Positions 1 to 12,300 of a DNA stretch of 64,000 nt are shown here, piece by piece. Under the pieces are notes generated by a model, which saw only the letters and a list, made by a program, of their open reading frames with translations, ran no database searches and had not been told where the DNA came from. The translations under genes were made by a program, and so were the position numbers. Within the stretch, counting starts at the first letter, position 1. The number at the start of each line of letters is the position of its first letter. The stretch covers positions 28,061,145 through 28,125,144 of the forward strand of contig OZ024861.1 of assembly GCA_964017155.1 (NCBI GenBank), written 5' to 3'. This DNA comes from Oasisia sp. SBJ-2009 (taxonomy: Eukaryota; Annelida; Polychaeta; Sabellida; Siboglinidae).

Positions 1-279
1 AAATCCGTTATAAACGCAATTTACTCTGATAGTAATATAAAGAGTGACAATAATCAATGTTATTTCAATATGTTTGTAACTGGACTAAAATTGCTGTCAT
101 CACATAATAATGTACACAAACAGAAGTGAAGAAATGCCCTATCTGATGTAGCATTTGGCAAGATTTCTACTATGGAATATATATTTTTCAGGTTATTTTC
201 TGTTATGTGTGTGACTATTCCACAAGTTTCAGAGGTATTGTGTGTGCTCATTTACTAGTAATAAGTTTTATTCTATCAG

Positions 280-3200
280 ATGGAGTTACTCTTGTATCAA
301 TATCCTTGACATGATCCGAGAACGTCACGCAGATGCCAACAGTGTCATCCTGAAAGTCCTGAAGTTGATCAGAAACAAAGATTTGTCCTATGAGGATATC
401 TATGTTGATGCACTCTACGTTGGTCGTGTGCAAACTACTGATGACCCCGAAGGTAGTGGACTTATTTAGTTAATTTTGTGTAGTATGGAATGCCATTGAA
501 TAGTTCAGAAACATTGCTTTTTTTAAGTTTCTGCCTTATCAGCCATACATTATACCTGCGTAAATTTCATGTACATTGTGATGACATAATGGTGGAACTA
601 GTTTTGCTGATCAGACTTTTTATATGTATTATATTACTGAGTTCGAAAGTGTCTTATCAAATGTCCTGAAATGAATAACTAGCATACCGTGTTGCAATTT
701 TTTATTTGGTATGCACTTGGATTATCTGTCACTGATTTTGGTCTGAATGGTATAAGTAGAACACTTCACACATCAGAAGTTTCAAAACGTACAGGTTTCT
801 GTGTGATCAGCCAGTGCATTGATACTTGTGTTGCAGCGTTGCTAAAACAGAGACAGTTGCCTCCGTTCCGTGTGAAGAGTCTCTCTGTGACAAAGTTGGC
901 CAATATGACCTACCGACTGGAGATTCAACCCAAAGAGTGTCATCAGCCAGACATGTTCTCTGTGTGGAACACAAAGGTACATTCTCATAATATCAGTAGT
1001 AATTAACAAAGCAAATTGATATAATAGGTGAAAAAAAGTTAAGTTCTTATGTAGTGCGGTAACCAGTCTCTATGCAAAGTGCTTTACACTTCACTCCCTG
1101 ACAGACCTGTTCAATCAGACACCATGTCAGTTTCTCTGGGAAGCACCCAGCCATATGCAAAGGCTGCTTATACAAATATCCACCAGTAGATACTCATTCA
1201 TGCAGCAGTCTAGAGTGAACAAATTTACTCCAGGTCTGATACCACAGCACAGGATTTGAGTCGAGAGTCCAACCACCCCTGAGCCACTGCACTCAACAAA
1301 TAAAGATACTTATTTTTCAGTAAATGTTATTTAAACATATATGAAACATGTTAAGGGCCACATGCCAGGTCAAATGTCACATGTTTATTAAGAGTCATAA
1401 CGTTAAGAAATTATTATTCATACTGGAGACCAGTTATCAGACTATTATATCTTTGTAAAAGAAAGTTGTTTGTGATATAATGATAACTGAACATGATGAT
1501 ATTCATGGTCACCAGTGTTAAAGAAAATGTGATATATAAAGTTAATAACCACTACTAGGTAAATATTACATTAATCTGAACAGGAGATATAACCAATCTG
1601 TGTTTGATGAGCATCTTCCACTGCATGAATTTGTCTCTCACTCTGTATTGCCTGTCATGTTCTGTTTTCTATTTTGAAATGCCCTGACAACTCCTTCCAT
1701 TCTTCCACTACAGGACACAGATATGGCAGTCACCAGGGTCCAGGGAGCATCTGAAGGAGCTAATGGGCATTTCTCCATCTCCTGGAAGGGCAGTGACCCA
1801 ATCGGTAAGAGATAATATTCCCATGTTTATAAAACTCACTTGTGATCAGCACATACTAAGCAATTGCTAATACTATTTTATTGTGTTTGCAGGAATTAAA
1901 TGTTTAAGATGTTAATACATTACAATGATTTTTATCTTATTGTCAGATTGAACAACAAAGCAGATGAGTGTCTGTCTCAGCACATGACATGACTGCTTTA
2001 CAGGAATACAAGATGCAATTTTTATTAAATATTATTTACTACATTGGAACATTCGTTGCGCTTGTTATAGATATTTTAGCATCTGACTGCCAAGAATGTT
2101 ATGCAATTGTCACCCTTCAAACTTGAATCGTCAACATTGAAAGTTTTGGTAAAATGTGATGCCTTATTGTTGCCTCCTCATTATATCTACTACCCATTGA
2201 CATGATCACGCAGTTATTGACCTAATCTCTGCTACATCAGAATGTGTTCATTGTGCAATATCTGTTCAGCCTGTCTTATTGTAACAATGTCCTGCTGTTT
2301 CTACATACAGCATTGGTTGATGTCCCCAAATACTACTAATCCCTCTGACTATGGGTTGTCACCATGTTACAGACGTGCCTGCGGATGTGAGTGCTGAGGA
2401 CATGCAGGCGTTACTGCAGACCAACATCCCTGGCATGGGTGTCATCAACGTTGACCACACTGGGGACTGCTCTGGACCCGAGTGGACAATCACATGGTTG
2501 ACAGTGCCCGGGGAGCTGCCACTCATTGAGGTCAGTGTCCTGCATAGCTTTATGTACAGATCCGTCAACCCGTCATTTGAACGGGTAAAACGAATATGGA
2601 CGGGTAGAAAAACGGGTAAAAAAATTAAGGAGCAAAAAAAGTTTTTCAAAACCATAGATATTGTTAGTTATGCCTTGAAAGTGAGTGTAAATGGTGACAT
2701 TTGTGTGTTTGTAGACCATTCCAGGCCATCAGGCACATTTGAAAGTTTGTAAACTGGCTTAACAGTTAACAACCATGTGTCCACCAAAACATGTGACTGG
2801 CAATAATTTTATCCTGCATAAAGCCCTGGTGTCCTGGTAACTCCCCTGTCTTGGTGTCAAGTAGTGCACTATTCCACATTATGACAAGCATTTTAAATAT
2901 GTATTTCCTAAACCTATGCAAGTAACGTTTGGTCAAGTTGACAATGGTACCACAAAAGTCCAAAAGTGGCTTTTTGTTGCTGTATCAAAAGCATCACACT
3001 ATACTTGACTCTTCTGGTGCACACGTACCTGCTACTGTCTGGCATAGTGACTTCATTTTTACCTGAGAATGTTGTGTTGAACTGAAATACTGCTCGAGAA
3101 AATCAAGTTAAGAACAAATTCTGCTCCCAGAAGTTGTGTTGAGCGGAAACAAGCTCCAGCATAAAATTACAACCAAACTGACACATTGTTGGAGAAGCTG

Positions 3201-3389
3201 CAACACAGCTATTTGTTTTGTTGCTACATGTCACTGTGTTGACAAGGCTGGTGTACATTATAGGTGACGTCAACTGCAGAGTTGCATGGGTCGAATGTGA
3301 CAGTGGCCGTGAAGGAAGAGACTGCTGGGGGTGTGTTCTACAACCCTCTGCCTGGCCACCTGCTGCGGACACAGCATAAAACACCTCAG
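280..3389 (+). CDS. Fibrocystin-L-like exons 1-5 of the window: linker region before the IPT array
   Basis: Exons 280-452, 837-976, 1714-1804, 2373-2530 and 3264-3389. The reading frame is open and the joins restore codons (for example g/cg at 452/837 and g/ac at 1804/2373), but the residues carry no IPT, G8 or PA14 signature that I recognise. Visible features include tryptophan-anchored strands ([21 protein letters not shown]) and an acidic helix-like stretch ([15 protein letters not shown]). In human fibrocystin-L the segment between PA14 and the main IPT array is of this kind, so this is probably the equivalent. The first acceptor (ttctatcag, 271-279) is the least certain boundary, because no upstream exon is available to test its phase. 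Confidence 0.7.
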
Positions 3390-6300
3390 GTAAATCTCAG
3401 TGTGCCACTTATCCCTACAGAAGGTTGTAGGTGATGGTCTGACCTGTGTTTTTTGTGGGGGATCAATAATCTTTGAATTTGCAGTAAAAATACCACATGT
3501 TTAGACACAAAAATTATAAATGTTATCTATGCTATGTCTTATTATGTACCTGTAAATGCAAATAAAATGTGTAAGTATATAAATTAAGCAAAATATGATT
3601 GAACGTTTTGTAAAATGTTACAATTTTGAAATAAAATATTCCAAAGTTCAGTTTTTGGTGAGTTGCTGATTCTATTCAGCAAGGGTTATACAATACACTA
3701 CTTTGTTTTGTAAATATTGTGTACTCTGCACACTGGGACATATCTTTGTTTATTTTTCAATGACTGTTAAACATGTGTTAGTGCAGTTTGCAAAATAACA
3801 ATTCATGACATCATATATTTAATTTACATTTGTAGACACAAATCAGTTTCCTAGTAGGACATAACAGCTATTACTGGAAATGTCTTTCACTGGTGACGAT
3901 GTCTATAAATGACATGTCTCTTGTTGTAACTGGATATGTCTCTCACAAGTGACTGTCACAGTAACTGGTGTGTCTCTTGGTTGTAAGTGGATGTATCATT
4001 TACAGGTGACTGTCATAATATATGACAAGTGTATCTTGGTTGTAACTGGTTGTATCATTCACGGGTGACTGTCATAGTACATGAACGTGTATCTTGGTTG
4101 TAACTGGATGTATCATTGACAGGTGACTGTCACAGTAAATGACATTCCCGTCAAGTGTAGTGGCAGCTGCTCCTACAGTTGGGACGAGAGCAAGACACCA
4201 ACAGTGTCAGCCATGTCACCAACGTCAGGTAAGTGGGTGTCTATGTAGTAGCTAAGTTGTCAGTATCTGTGTGACAGTAAACCATATAGGGTTGGTAAGG
4301 ACAGATACAGAAATACAATTAGCATGTTTTGCACCAACTCCGAGAATCTACAACAGTTAGATTTACACTGCCTGTAATCCCAGATGTACAGAAATCATTC
4401 AGGATGTTGTTTTTTCTCCCAAAGGGTACTTTTTCCAAATAATTTTTCATATGCAAACCAGGAAGCCCTACCTTATGAAATTACTTTTATTAACCAGTGG
4501 CCCAAACTTAAAACCCCTACATCGAAGTCAATGACTACTTTCATAAATTACCACACATGCCCCTTTTAGCTGATCCATTGATTAATGCCAGCCCTGTTGA
4601 TACGTTTAATGTATAGTTGAGGAGTGTGTGCCAAGCCTAGGCTGTACGTACAATGGTGTGGATCCCATATTGTTAATTTTGAAGCCTAATTTCAGGAAAA
4701 TGTTTATTATTTATTCCTGGATGTTCCCATCAGGTGCCTCTGGTGATGAAGTGACAGTGACAGGAACAGGGTTTGACGGCACCACAAAGGAGAACAATGT
4801 TGTGAAAATAGGCACCATCACATGTGCTGTGTTGAGTGCCACAGACACAGAGATCAAGTGCACTGCAGGAATGGGTCCCGCCGGTCCACGCACTGTCTGG
4901 GTGTCTGTCATTGGCAAGGGAGCTGCCAAGGTGGACGACAGTAGGTCACCTTTTCAACAAGACAGCTTATATTTGTTTTTGTTTCTTTCTTCACTATGTG
5001 TACAGTGATTGTCAGCAAATTAATTATACATTGGATCTTGTCTGCTGAGCAGTTAGGATAACTATGAACATTATTTCTTCCATGAATAAAACTGTATAAT
5101 CTTTTTTATTTGATCCTATTTGGTATGTTAACGTATAATGTTTTCTTTTATAATTCAGTATATTTGGTCACGATGAACAATGTCTTATTTTATCCAATTT
5201 GTAGACGTTTTGACATTGCTTCACTTGTCATACAGCTGTCTGTGGCATGAAATTGTAAACAAGTTAATAACTGCCGAACCGTTGAGTAGTTGTGTACTAT
5301 TGATTTGGGGGATATTAGTTATATGCATGCACGGAGTAGAACCTTCTTATTGAAGCACATTTTATTTGATCCAATCAAATAGCTTGTTAAAGATACTGAT
5401 TTACTATTCAGAGGGTTTAGTCTCTGTGACCTAACATGGTAACACACCTAACAAGTGAGATCATGTCATGTTTCTACACACAGGTGTGTCTATGGACTTT
5501 GAGTACACTGCAGCTCTGACGGCCATTTCTCCCACCGCTGGAGGAATTGGAGGTACATACTGTGCATAATTAATTGCTATATAATTCAGCATTGCATATA
5601 CTTATTCCTGGGATATTTAGTAGTACTAAAATCTCTCAAATGTCTTATGATAGCCAACCATACAATACAGTGGAAACAGAATGAAGAATAATCGTACTAG
5701 TGTTTCCTTAGGTCAAATGATGTTAGTGTTTTAACGTATATTTAGTGAGTTTGAAAGCATGACTGATCTAACATTAATATCCTGTCAGTAATGGTAATCA
5801 GTTACTCAGTAATTGTGGCCTGTCACCATTTTTGCAAACAGGATATGTTGCTGGAGAATAAATGTTGATAAAATGTTATCATCAAACTAACAAAACAGCA
5901 TCTGTTTCTTTGATTATTACACAACCATATGAGTGTTGCCAATATTTTACTGCAGGCTTGTTGCATTTACTTAGGATATTGGTTTTATTGTGGATGAATT
6001 AGGAATACTACTTATGAATAATAAGCTAATTTGATTATAGGTGGGATAGCTGTGACGGTGACTGGTGCTGGCTTTGACAGTTCACATGTGGTGAAGTTGA
6101 ATGGAAGTGACATTTGTAAGACGCAGTCTGTCAGCCTGACTAACATCATCTGTGTAATGCCGGCAGTGAGTATTGACACAGTGGCTTTGGCCAGATGTAC
6201 TGATAGGTTGGTGAATAAGACATATAAATAATAAATATGTGGATATATGTATAAGTATAATTGGCAGAGTGAGTAAGCTTGTTCAGGTAAAAACAAGTTG

Positions 6301-9300
6301 CGAAGGATAGCCTGAACAATAGCTGTCTGGGTATGAGATTTTCTTCATGACAGTTATCACAGTGAATGTGATATGTTAGAGGTGTAGACCTGACAGTTTG
6401 GCTAAAGTGACTAAGTGATTGGTCATTGTGTGGTGTTTCAGCATTCTGCGGGAGCAGTAGCAGTGACCATTGATCACAATGACACTGCAGTTGTGAGCAG
6501 TGATGTGACGTTTGACTACCAGAACGAAATCACTCCAAGATTGACAAGTCAAAATGCAACCACAGCCACTCCTCAAGGTGACATCTAACACCGCTCCATA
6601 AACTTAGCATCAGCTCCTATATAACCTCAGCAACATCTTATACAGACTTCACCCTAATCCCAGCATCAGCTCCTACTGACCTCCTTAATCCCAGCATCAG
6701 CTCCTACTGACCTCTCTTTAATCCCAGCATCAGCTCCTACTGACCTCCTTAATCCCAGCATCAGCTCCTACAGACCTATCCTTAATCCCAGCATCAGCTC
6801 CTACTGACACCTCCTTAATCCCAGCATCAGCTCCTACTGACCTCTCCTTAATCCCAGCTTCAGCTCCTACATACCTCTCCTTAATCCCAGCATCAGCTCC
6901 TACTGACCTCTCCTTAATCCCAGCATCAGTAACTGACCTCTCCTTAATCCCAGCATCAGCTCCTACTGACCTCTCCTTAATCCCAGCATCAGTAACTGAC
7001 CTCTCCTTAATCCTGATATCGGCCCCTACAGACCTTTCCTAAAACACATCATCAACCCTACTGTCTTCACAACTGACAGAGAGATTGCTGTCTGCTTCAG
7101 GGGGTCAGGTGGTGCGCATTGACATCACTAACCTTGGCACTGTCTCCAGTGTCTTGGTTGGTAACACATCGGCTCCAATTGTCACACAAGACACAAACTC
7201 TGTCACCATTCTACTGCCGCCACTTGGTGACGGTGTCCACCAGATCTACTTGAATGTCACTGGCAAAGGTTACCTTGTCACTGACACGTAAGTACTGGCA
7301 CCATGGTTGTCATGCATTTATTTGGTCTCAGACAGTTTCTTGGATTTTCATTTAGTCATATTTCTAATTATCCGCTGACTATGTCAATGGTAACCATGTG
7401 AATGTGTGTAAAACATTAACTTGTAGCTGCTTGATGTGACCATCTTATTAAAACTTCTGCCGAAGATTATGTGTTAGTTATCTAGAAATGACATTACCTA
7501 TCACAGTGTATTTTCCCTTATGTTAACATCTGTGTCACATCTGTTGGCATGAATCCGCCATAAACATCTCATCAGAGGCTCAGCGAAAGGTATATATATA
7601 TATCATGAAATCGACATGGAAGGAGACCATTTACAAATTATATTTATCTACTGTATTAGAAATGAATTTGGTTGGTAATTTTAACTTTGAAGAGCAGGTT
7701 TTAAAAGGATGGTATTTCTGGATGGCTAACATTTGTTATGGAAATGCCAGAGGCAAAATATCTTCCAGCTAAATTAATATGTGCTGGGACAAATTTTGAA
7801 TATAGGGTCCACTGTATTGTAACATTTTTCATTAGTACTGTACGAAGATGTCTTAGTCTACATTTCATCAATGAAACATGTAGATCCCCAAAACTGTGTT
7901 ATCGTTTGAACAGCGGCTCTCTGCCTAGCATTTCGGTTGACTTCAAAGTGACAGGCGTGTCAACTACAAAGTGCTCTGTCTATGGAGGATGCTATGTCAG
8001 CATCACTGGCAGTGGCTTCCCTGAAAACAAGGACATCACCCAGATCAGCTTTGGCCGTGCACCCTGCAAGATCAACTCACTCTCTAGCACTCAGGTGCAG
8101 TGTCAGATTGACATCGCCAGAAAGGTGTGGTTTGTCGACAACTCTGGCATCCATCCAGGTGGGTTGAAGTTGACTCATTTCTTTCTGTGTCTGCATTGTG
8201 AGTTCTGTAGGGAACACATTCACTGTTATCACTGCAGTGACACAGCTCCACCATCCACCCTGCTCTTTTCTGACAACTTATATGAATTATCATCTACTTG
8301 ATTATTCTTCTTCTTCCATATACTGGACTGGGCCCTTTCCGGGCATTAAAAGTCCAATCGAAGCTTGTGCGCTTACGGGTGGGGGTGGTGTGTGCTCTTT
8401 TAAAACAGTTACTATAAAAACAGAATTGATATTAAAACGTTAATAAAGTTATTCTATGAACCTCTGGTGATTTAAAAATAAAATAAATCATTATTATTAT
8501 GATGTACATAGTTTTATGAAGAAATTAAAGCAGATGTTAAGGTCCGAATGCCAGTTCTGAAAGCCTCTGGACATGTGATGGCTGATGGGCTTGTCGGGAG
8601 CTGTTTGTCTAAGGGTTGCATGAAAAAATGAATGGTAAAGGGCTGGGTGGTCTGCATTATTGCATATTAAATTCACATGGCAAATAACATGTTTCAAAAC
8701 GTTCACCTAAGTGTGATGTGTATTACTTGAATTTCACTAAAATGTAGGTTACCTTTCTTTCATATAAATCTGGTGTCCATTACTTACCATGCTATGTATA
8801 TTAACTGTTTTGGCTGACTGTGATACAAACATTTACCTACAGTGCATGGGGAGAGATACCTGTGGAACCTGCCCATACTGACAGTGGAACAGGGCGATGA
8901 CGTTGACTGGAGCTGGGAACCCCCGGAGTTTGTCACTGACCTTAGCTACCGCGTGGAGCAGACAGCCAATGCAACTGCCTCCGCCTACGATGGCAGTGGC
9001 TTCCGCAGTGGCAAAATAAACACCCCAACAGGTGGGTACTTGGGCTGACTCCTGTCATTTATATTGCATTTATAATCCAGCAATACAACATCACATTGAC
9101 AAAGAGTACAAAAGTGTTTAAAAAAAGTTCTGTTTCACAGTAGTGCTACCCGGAGCACAGTGACCAGAGCACTGGGATCTCAATTAAATGTGTTTCAGTC
9201 CTGTGCTGCCGTGGTCAAGCCTTGGGCATCTTTAGTAATTCTATGTCACACCAGTTCACTCAGCCATATGAATCAGTAACTAGCATTAATTACAGCATGG

Positions 9301-12300
9301 CTGAATGCTTCCTAGGGAAGTCAAGACAGTGTTCGATTGAACAGGTTTCCTAGGGAGTGAAGTGTAAAATGCTGTCCTAAGGACTGGATATTGTCTTTTT
9401 TGTGACAGAAAAGTACAAGATGTGTGTAAAGCTAAGTAAAGAGACATCCTGCAATAAAGAACCCTTCAGCCAGGTGGGACTGGTTCCTACACTTGGTGCA
9501 GTGACTGGTTCCTACACTTGGTGCAGTGACTGGTTCCTACACTTGGTGCAGTGACTGGTTCGTACACTTGGTGCAGTGACTGGTTCCTACACTTGGTGCA
9601 GTGCCTGGTTCCTACACTTGGTGCAGTGCCTGGTTCCTACACTTGGTGCAGTGCCTGGTTCCTACACTTGGTGCAGTGACTGGTTCCTACACTTGGTGCA
9701 GTGCCTGGTTCCTACACTTGGTGCAGTGACTGGTTCCTACACTTGGTGCAGTGACTGGTTCCTACACTTGGTGCAATGCCTGGTTCCTACACTTGGTGCA
9801 GTGACTGGTTCCTACACTTGGTGCAGTGCCTGGTTCCTACACTTGGTGCAGTGCCTGGTTCCTACACTTGGTGCAGTGACTGGTTCCTACACTTGGTGCA
9901 GTGCCTGGTTCCTACACTTGGTGCAGTGACTGGTTCCTACACTTGGTGCAGTGCCTGTGTTTGTGTGTTGCAGGCAGCTACAGGTACAGGTTTGTTGAGA
10001 TGGGCTCCTTCTACTACTGGAGTGGTCATATAAATTCCTATAACATGACAATGAGAGGTGTGGTACATGTGGTGAAGAAGAGGTCCTACATGGAGTCACT
10101 CACCTACAAAGTCGGCACAGTCGAGCCCAAATATGAGCCATCTGGTGAGTTGAATATTCTCAACACTGACTGTCATCTAATTCATTGGCTTGCAAGTACT
10201 GGGGTTTGAATGAGAGGAAGTCTAAGGTAACCCTCCAGATAAGGAACACAGCATAACACATACGGTCTGGGCAAGTTACAGTTTCATTAACTAGCTATGA
10301 ACATTCTTAATGCTGATATGATTGATGTCTTAGGATATTTAGGAGGAGATTATACCAACACTTAATGAAACCAACCCCAAAGGGCTAAATGGCAACAATC
10401 TTAGACTCAGATGCTCTCCATCAAACGTGGGACTCCCAATAGAAGAGACGAATCTGGCAGTGCAAGACCAGATAAATTAGATCTAAACGGGACAAATGTC
10501 TACAGTTGGTCAGTCAAACTGAGTGATGCAAGGAGAGTTGGAAGTGTGTATACATGGAATCTGTCGTGTTCTTTTGGAAACCTTTACATTGACGCATGTC
10601 TTGTGAATAAAACGGATACAGAAAATTAAGTAAAACAGCAATCCTTTTTTCAATTTCTTTATGTTTCTGTTTATATACATAATTGTTCTGGAGATCATTT
10701 CATGAAGTTATCACTTCATTGTGTCATGACTGATTTGTTAAATACACGGACCCCTTGATTGATATCATCACCATAATGTAGCAGTTGAGAATAACTAAAC
10801 AAACACATGTGGCATTTGTTGCAGCATCTGGAAGGAGAAAGAGATCAACTGATCAGTGTGCTGTCATCCCTGTCACAGAATGCATCGAGGCAGACCCAAG
10901 TGACTTCCAGGTGTCATTCTTGACATGTCTCGCGTCTGAGATGACATCTGTCTCCCCGCACCAAGGCACTGCTCTCGACATAATCACCATCACTGGCTCT
11001 GGCTTTGAAGCAGAACTAGACTGTACAGAAGTGTTGGTTGGTGGCAAACCTTGCCTTGTCTACAGTGTCTCGAAAACAAGCATTGAATGTAAGATTGACA
11101 ACACGGCAGAACTAGAGATTGGCTTCAGATACGAGGTGACAGTGAACATCAAGAGCAATGGCTTCTCTCTGCCTGTCATCCCTGATGAGTTGCAGCGAAG
11201 GTTTGCACTACTTCCCCATGTCTCGTATGTCAGTCTGTCCAGTGGGTCTGTCGCTGGCGGCACTGAACTCCAGATAATCGGGGGCGGGTTCATTGACAGT
11301 GACACACAGGTGGTCATTGACGGGGCAGTGTGTGAAATCAAAAGTTTGGATTATATACAGCTCAGGTGTGTGACGGCCCGTCACGTAGCTGGTGGTCCAT
11401 ACAACATCAGTGTCACTGTCAAGAGCATGGCTGCAGAATGTCCATCCAATGACTGTTTGTTTGAGTACAGCGAAGACAAGACACCTCATGTCACCGCCGT
11501 CAAGCCAACAGAGGTGGCAGGTGACACAACAATCACCATCACAGGGTCAAACTTTGGTGACGAGACAGCTGTTGTTTCCGTTGGTGACATTGACCTTGTT
11601 GTCCAATCTACGACCAACACAGAAATCGTGGCCGCTGTTGGTATCATCCCCGTTGGTGACAACACCCTGTATGTGTCCCTGCCAGAACGAGGTTTTCCGG
11701 TCGAAGAATTCAAGGTCACTGGCAGTGCAGTCATCTCGAGTGTTTCCCCCACTGAGGGTAGTTTGGCTGGCAAGACGATGGTGACAATCGAGGGTAATGG
11801 GTTTGTGACTGGTGACACCTTGGTGAAGATTGACGGGAAGGATTGTGTGGTGAAGACAGTGAGCCTATCATCACTGACCTGTGAAATTCCACCTCATGCT
11901 GCTGGTGATGTCAATATCATTGTGACGTCAAACTCCAAGGATTATCCCAGCAAGTCATTCAGCTACACTGAAGCAGCCACCCCAAAAGTCACTGGCATCA
12001 CCCCAACTGAAGGTTACGTTGATGACACTATAACAATCACAGGGTCTGGCTTCAGTGACAGTGACAATGTGGTGACCGTGGGCGGTGTGGCATGTAATGT
12101 CTCATCAAGTTCTACAACAGAGATCAAGTGCGTTGTAGGCAAACAGCTGGCTGGTCAGTATGATGTTGTTGTCATGGTACCGGTCAAGGGGGCAGCTTCT
12201 AGCACCTCACAGTTCACATACAAGATGACAGCGACCAGCATCAGTCCTACTGAGGGTGAGTAAATCAGGTCAAGCTGACCATCAAAATATTGTTGATACC

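Noticed and set aside
7738..7913. Upstream part of the 187-residue ORF as coding
   Set aside because: The acceptor tttgaacag at 7913 restores the codon split from exon 7101-7287 (ac/c). Residues before it are not IPT-like and are intron.
9576..10033. Trp/Cys-rich ORFs
   Set aside because: They are reading frames through a 25-base minisatellite in an intron. The unit shifts the frame each copy and simply lacks stop codons.
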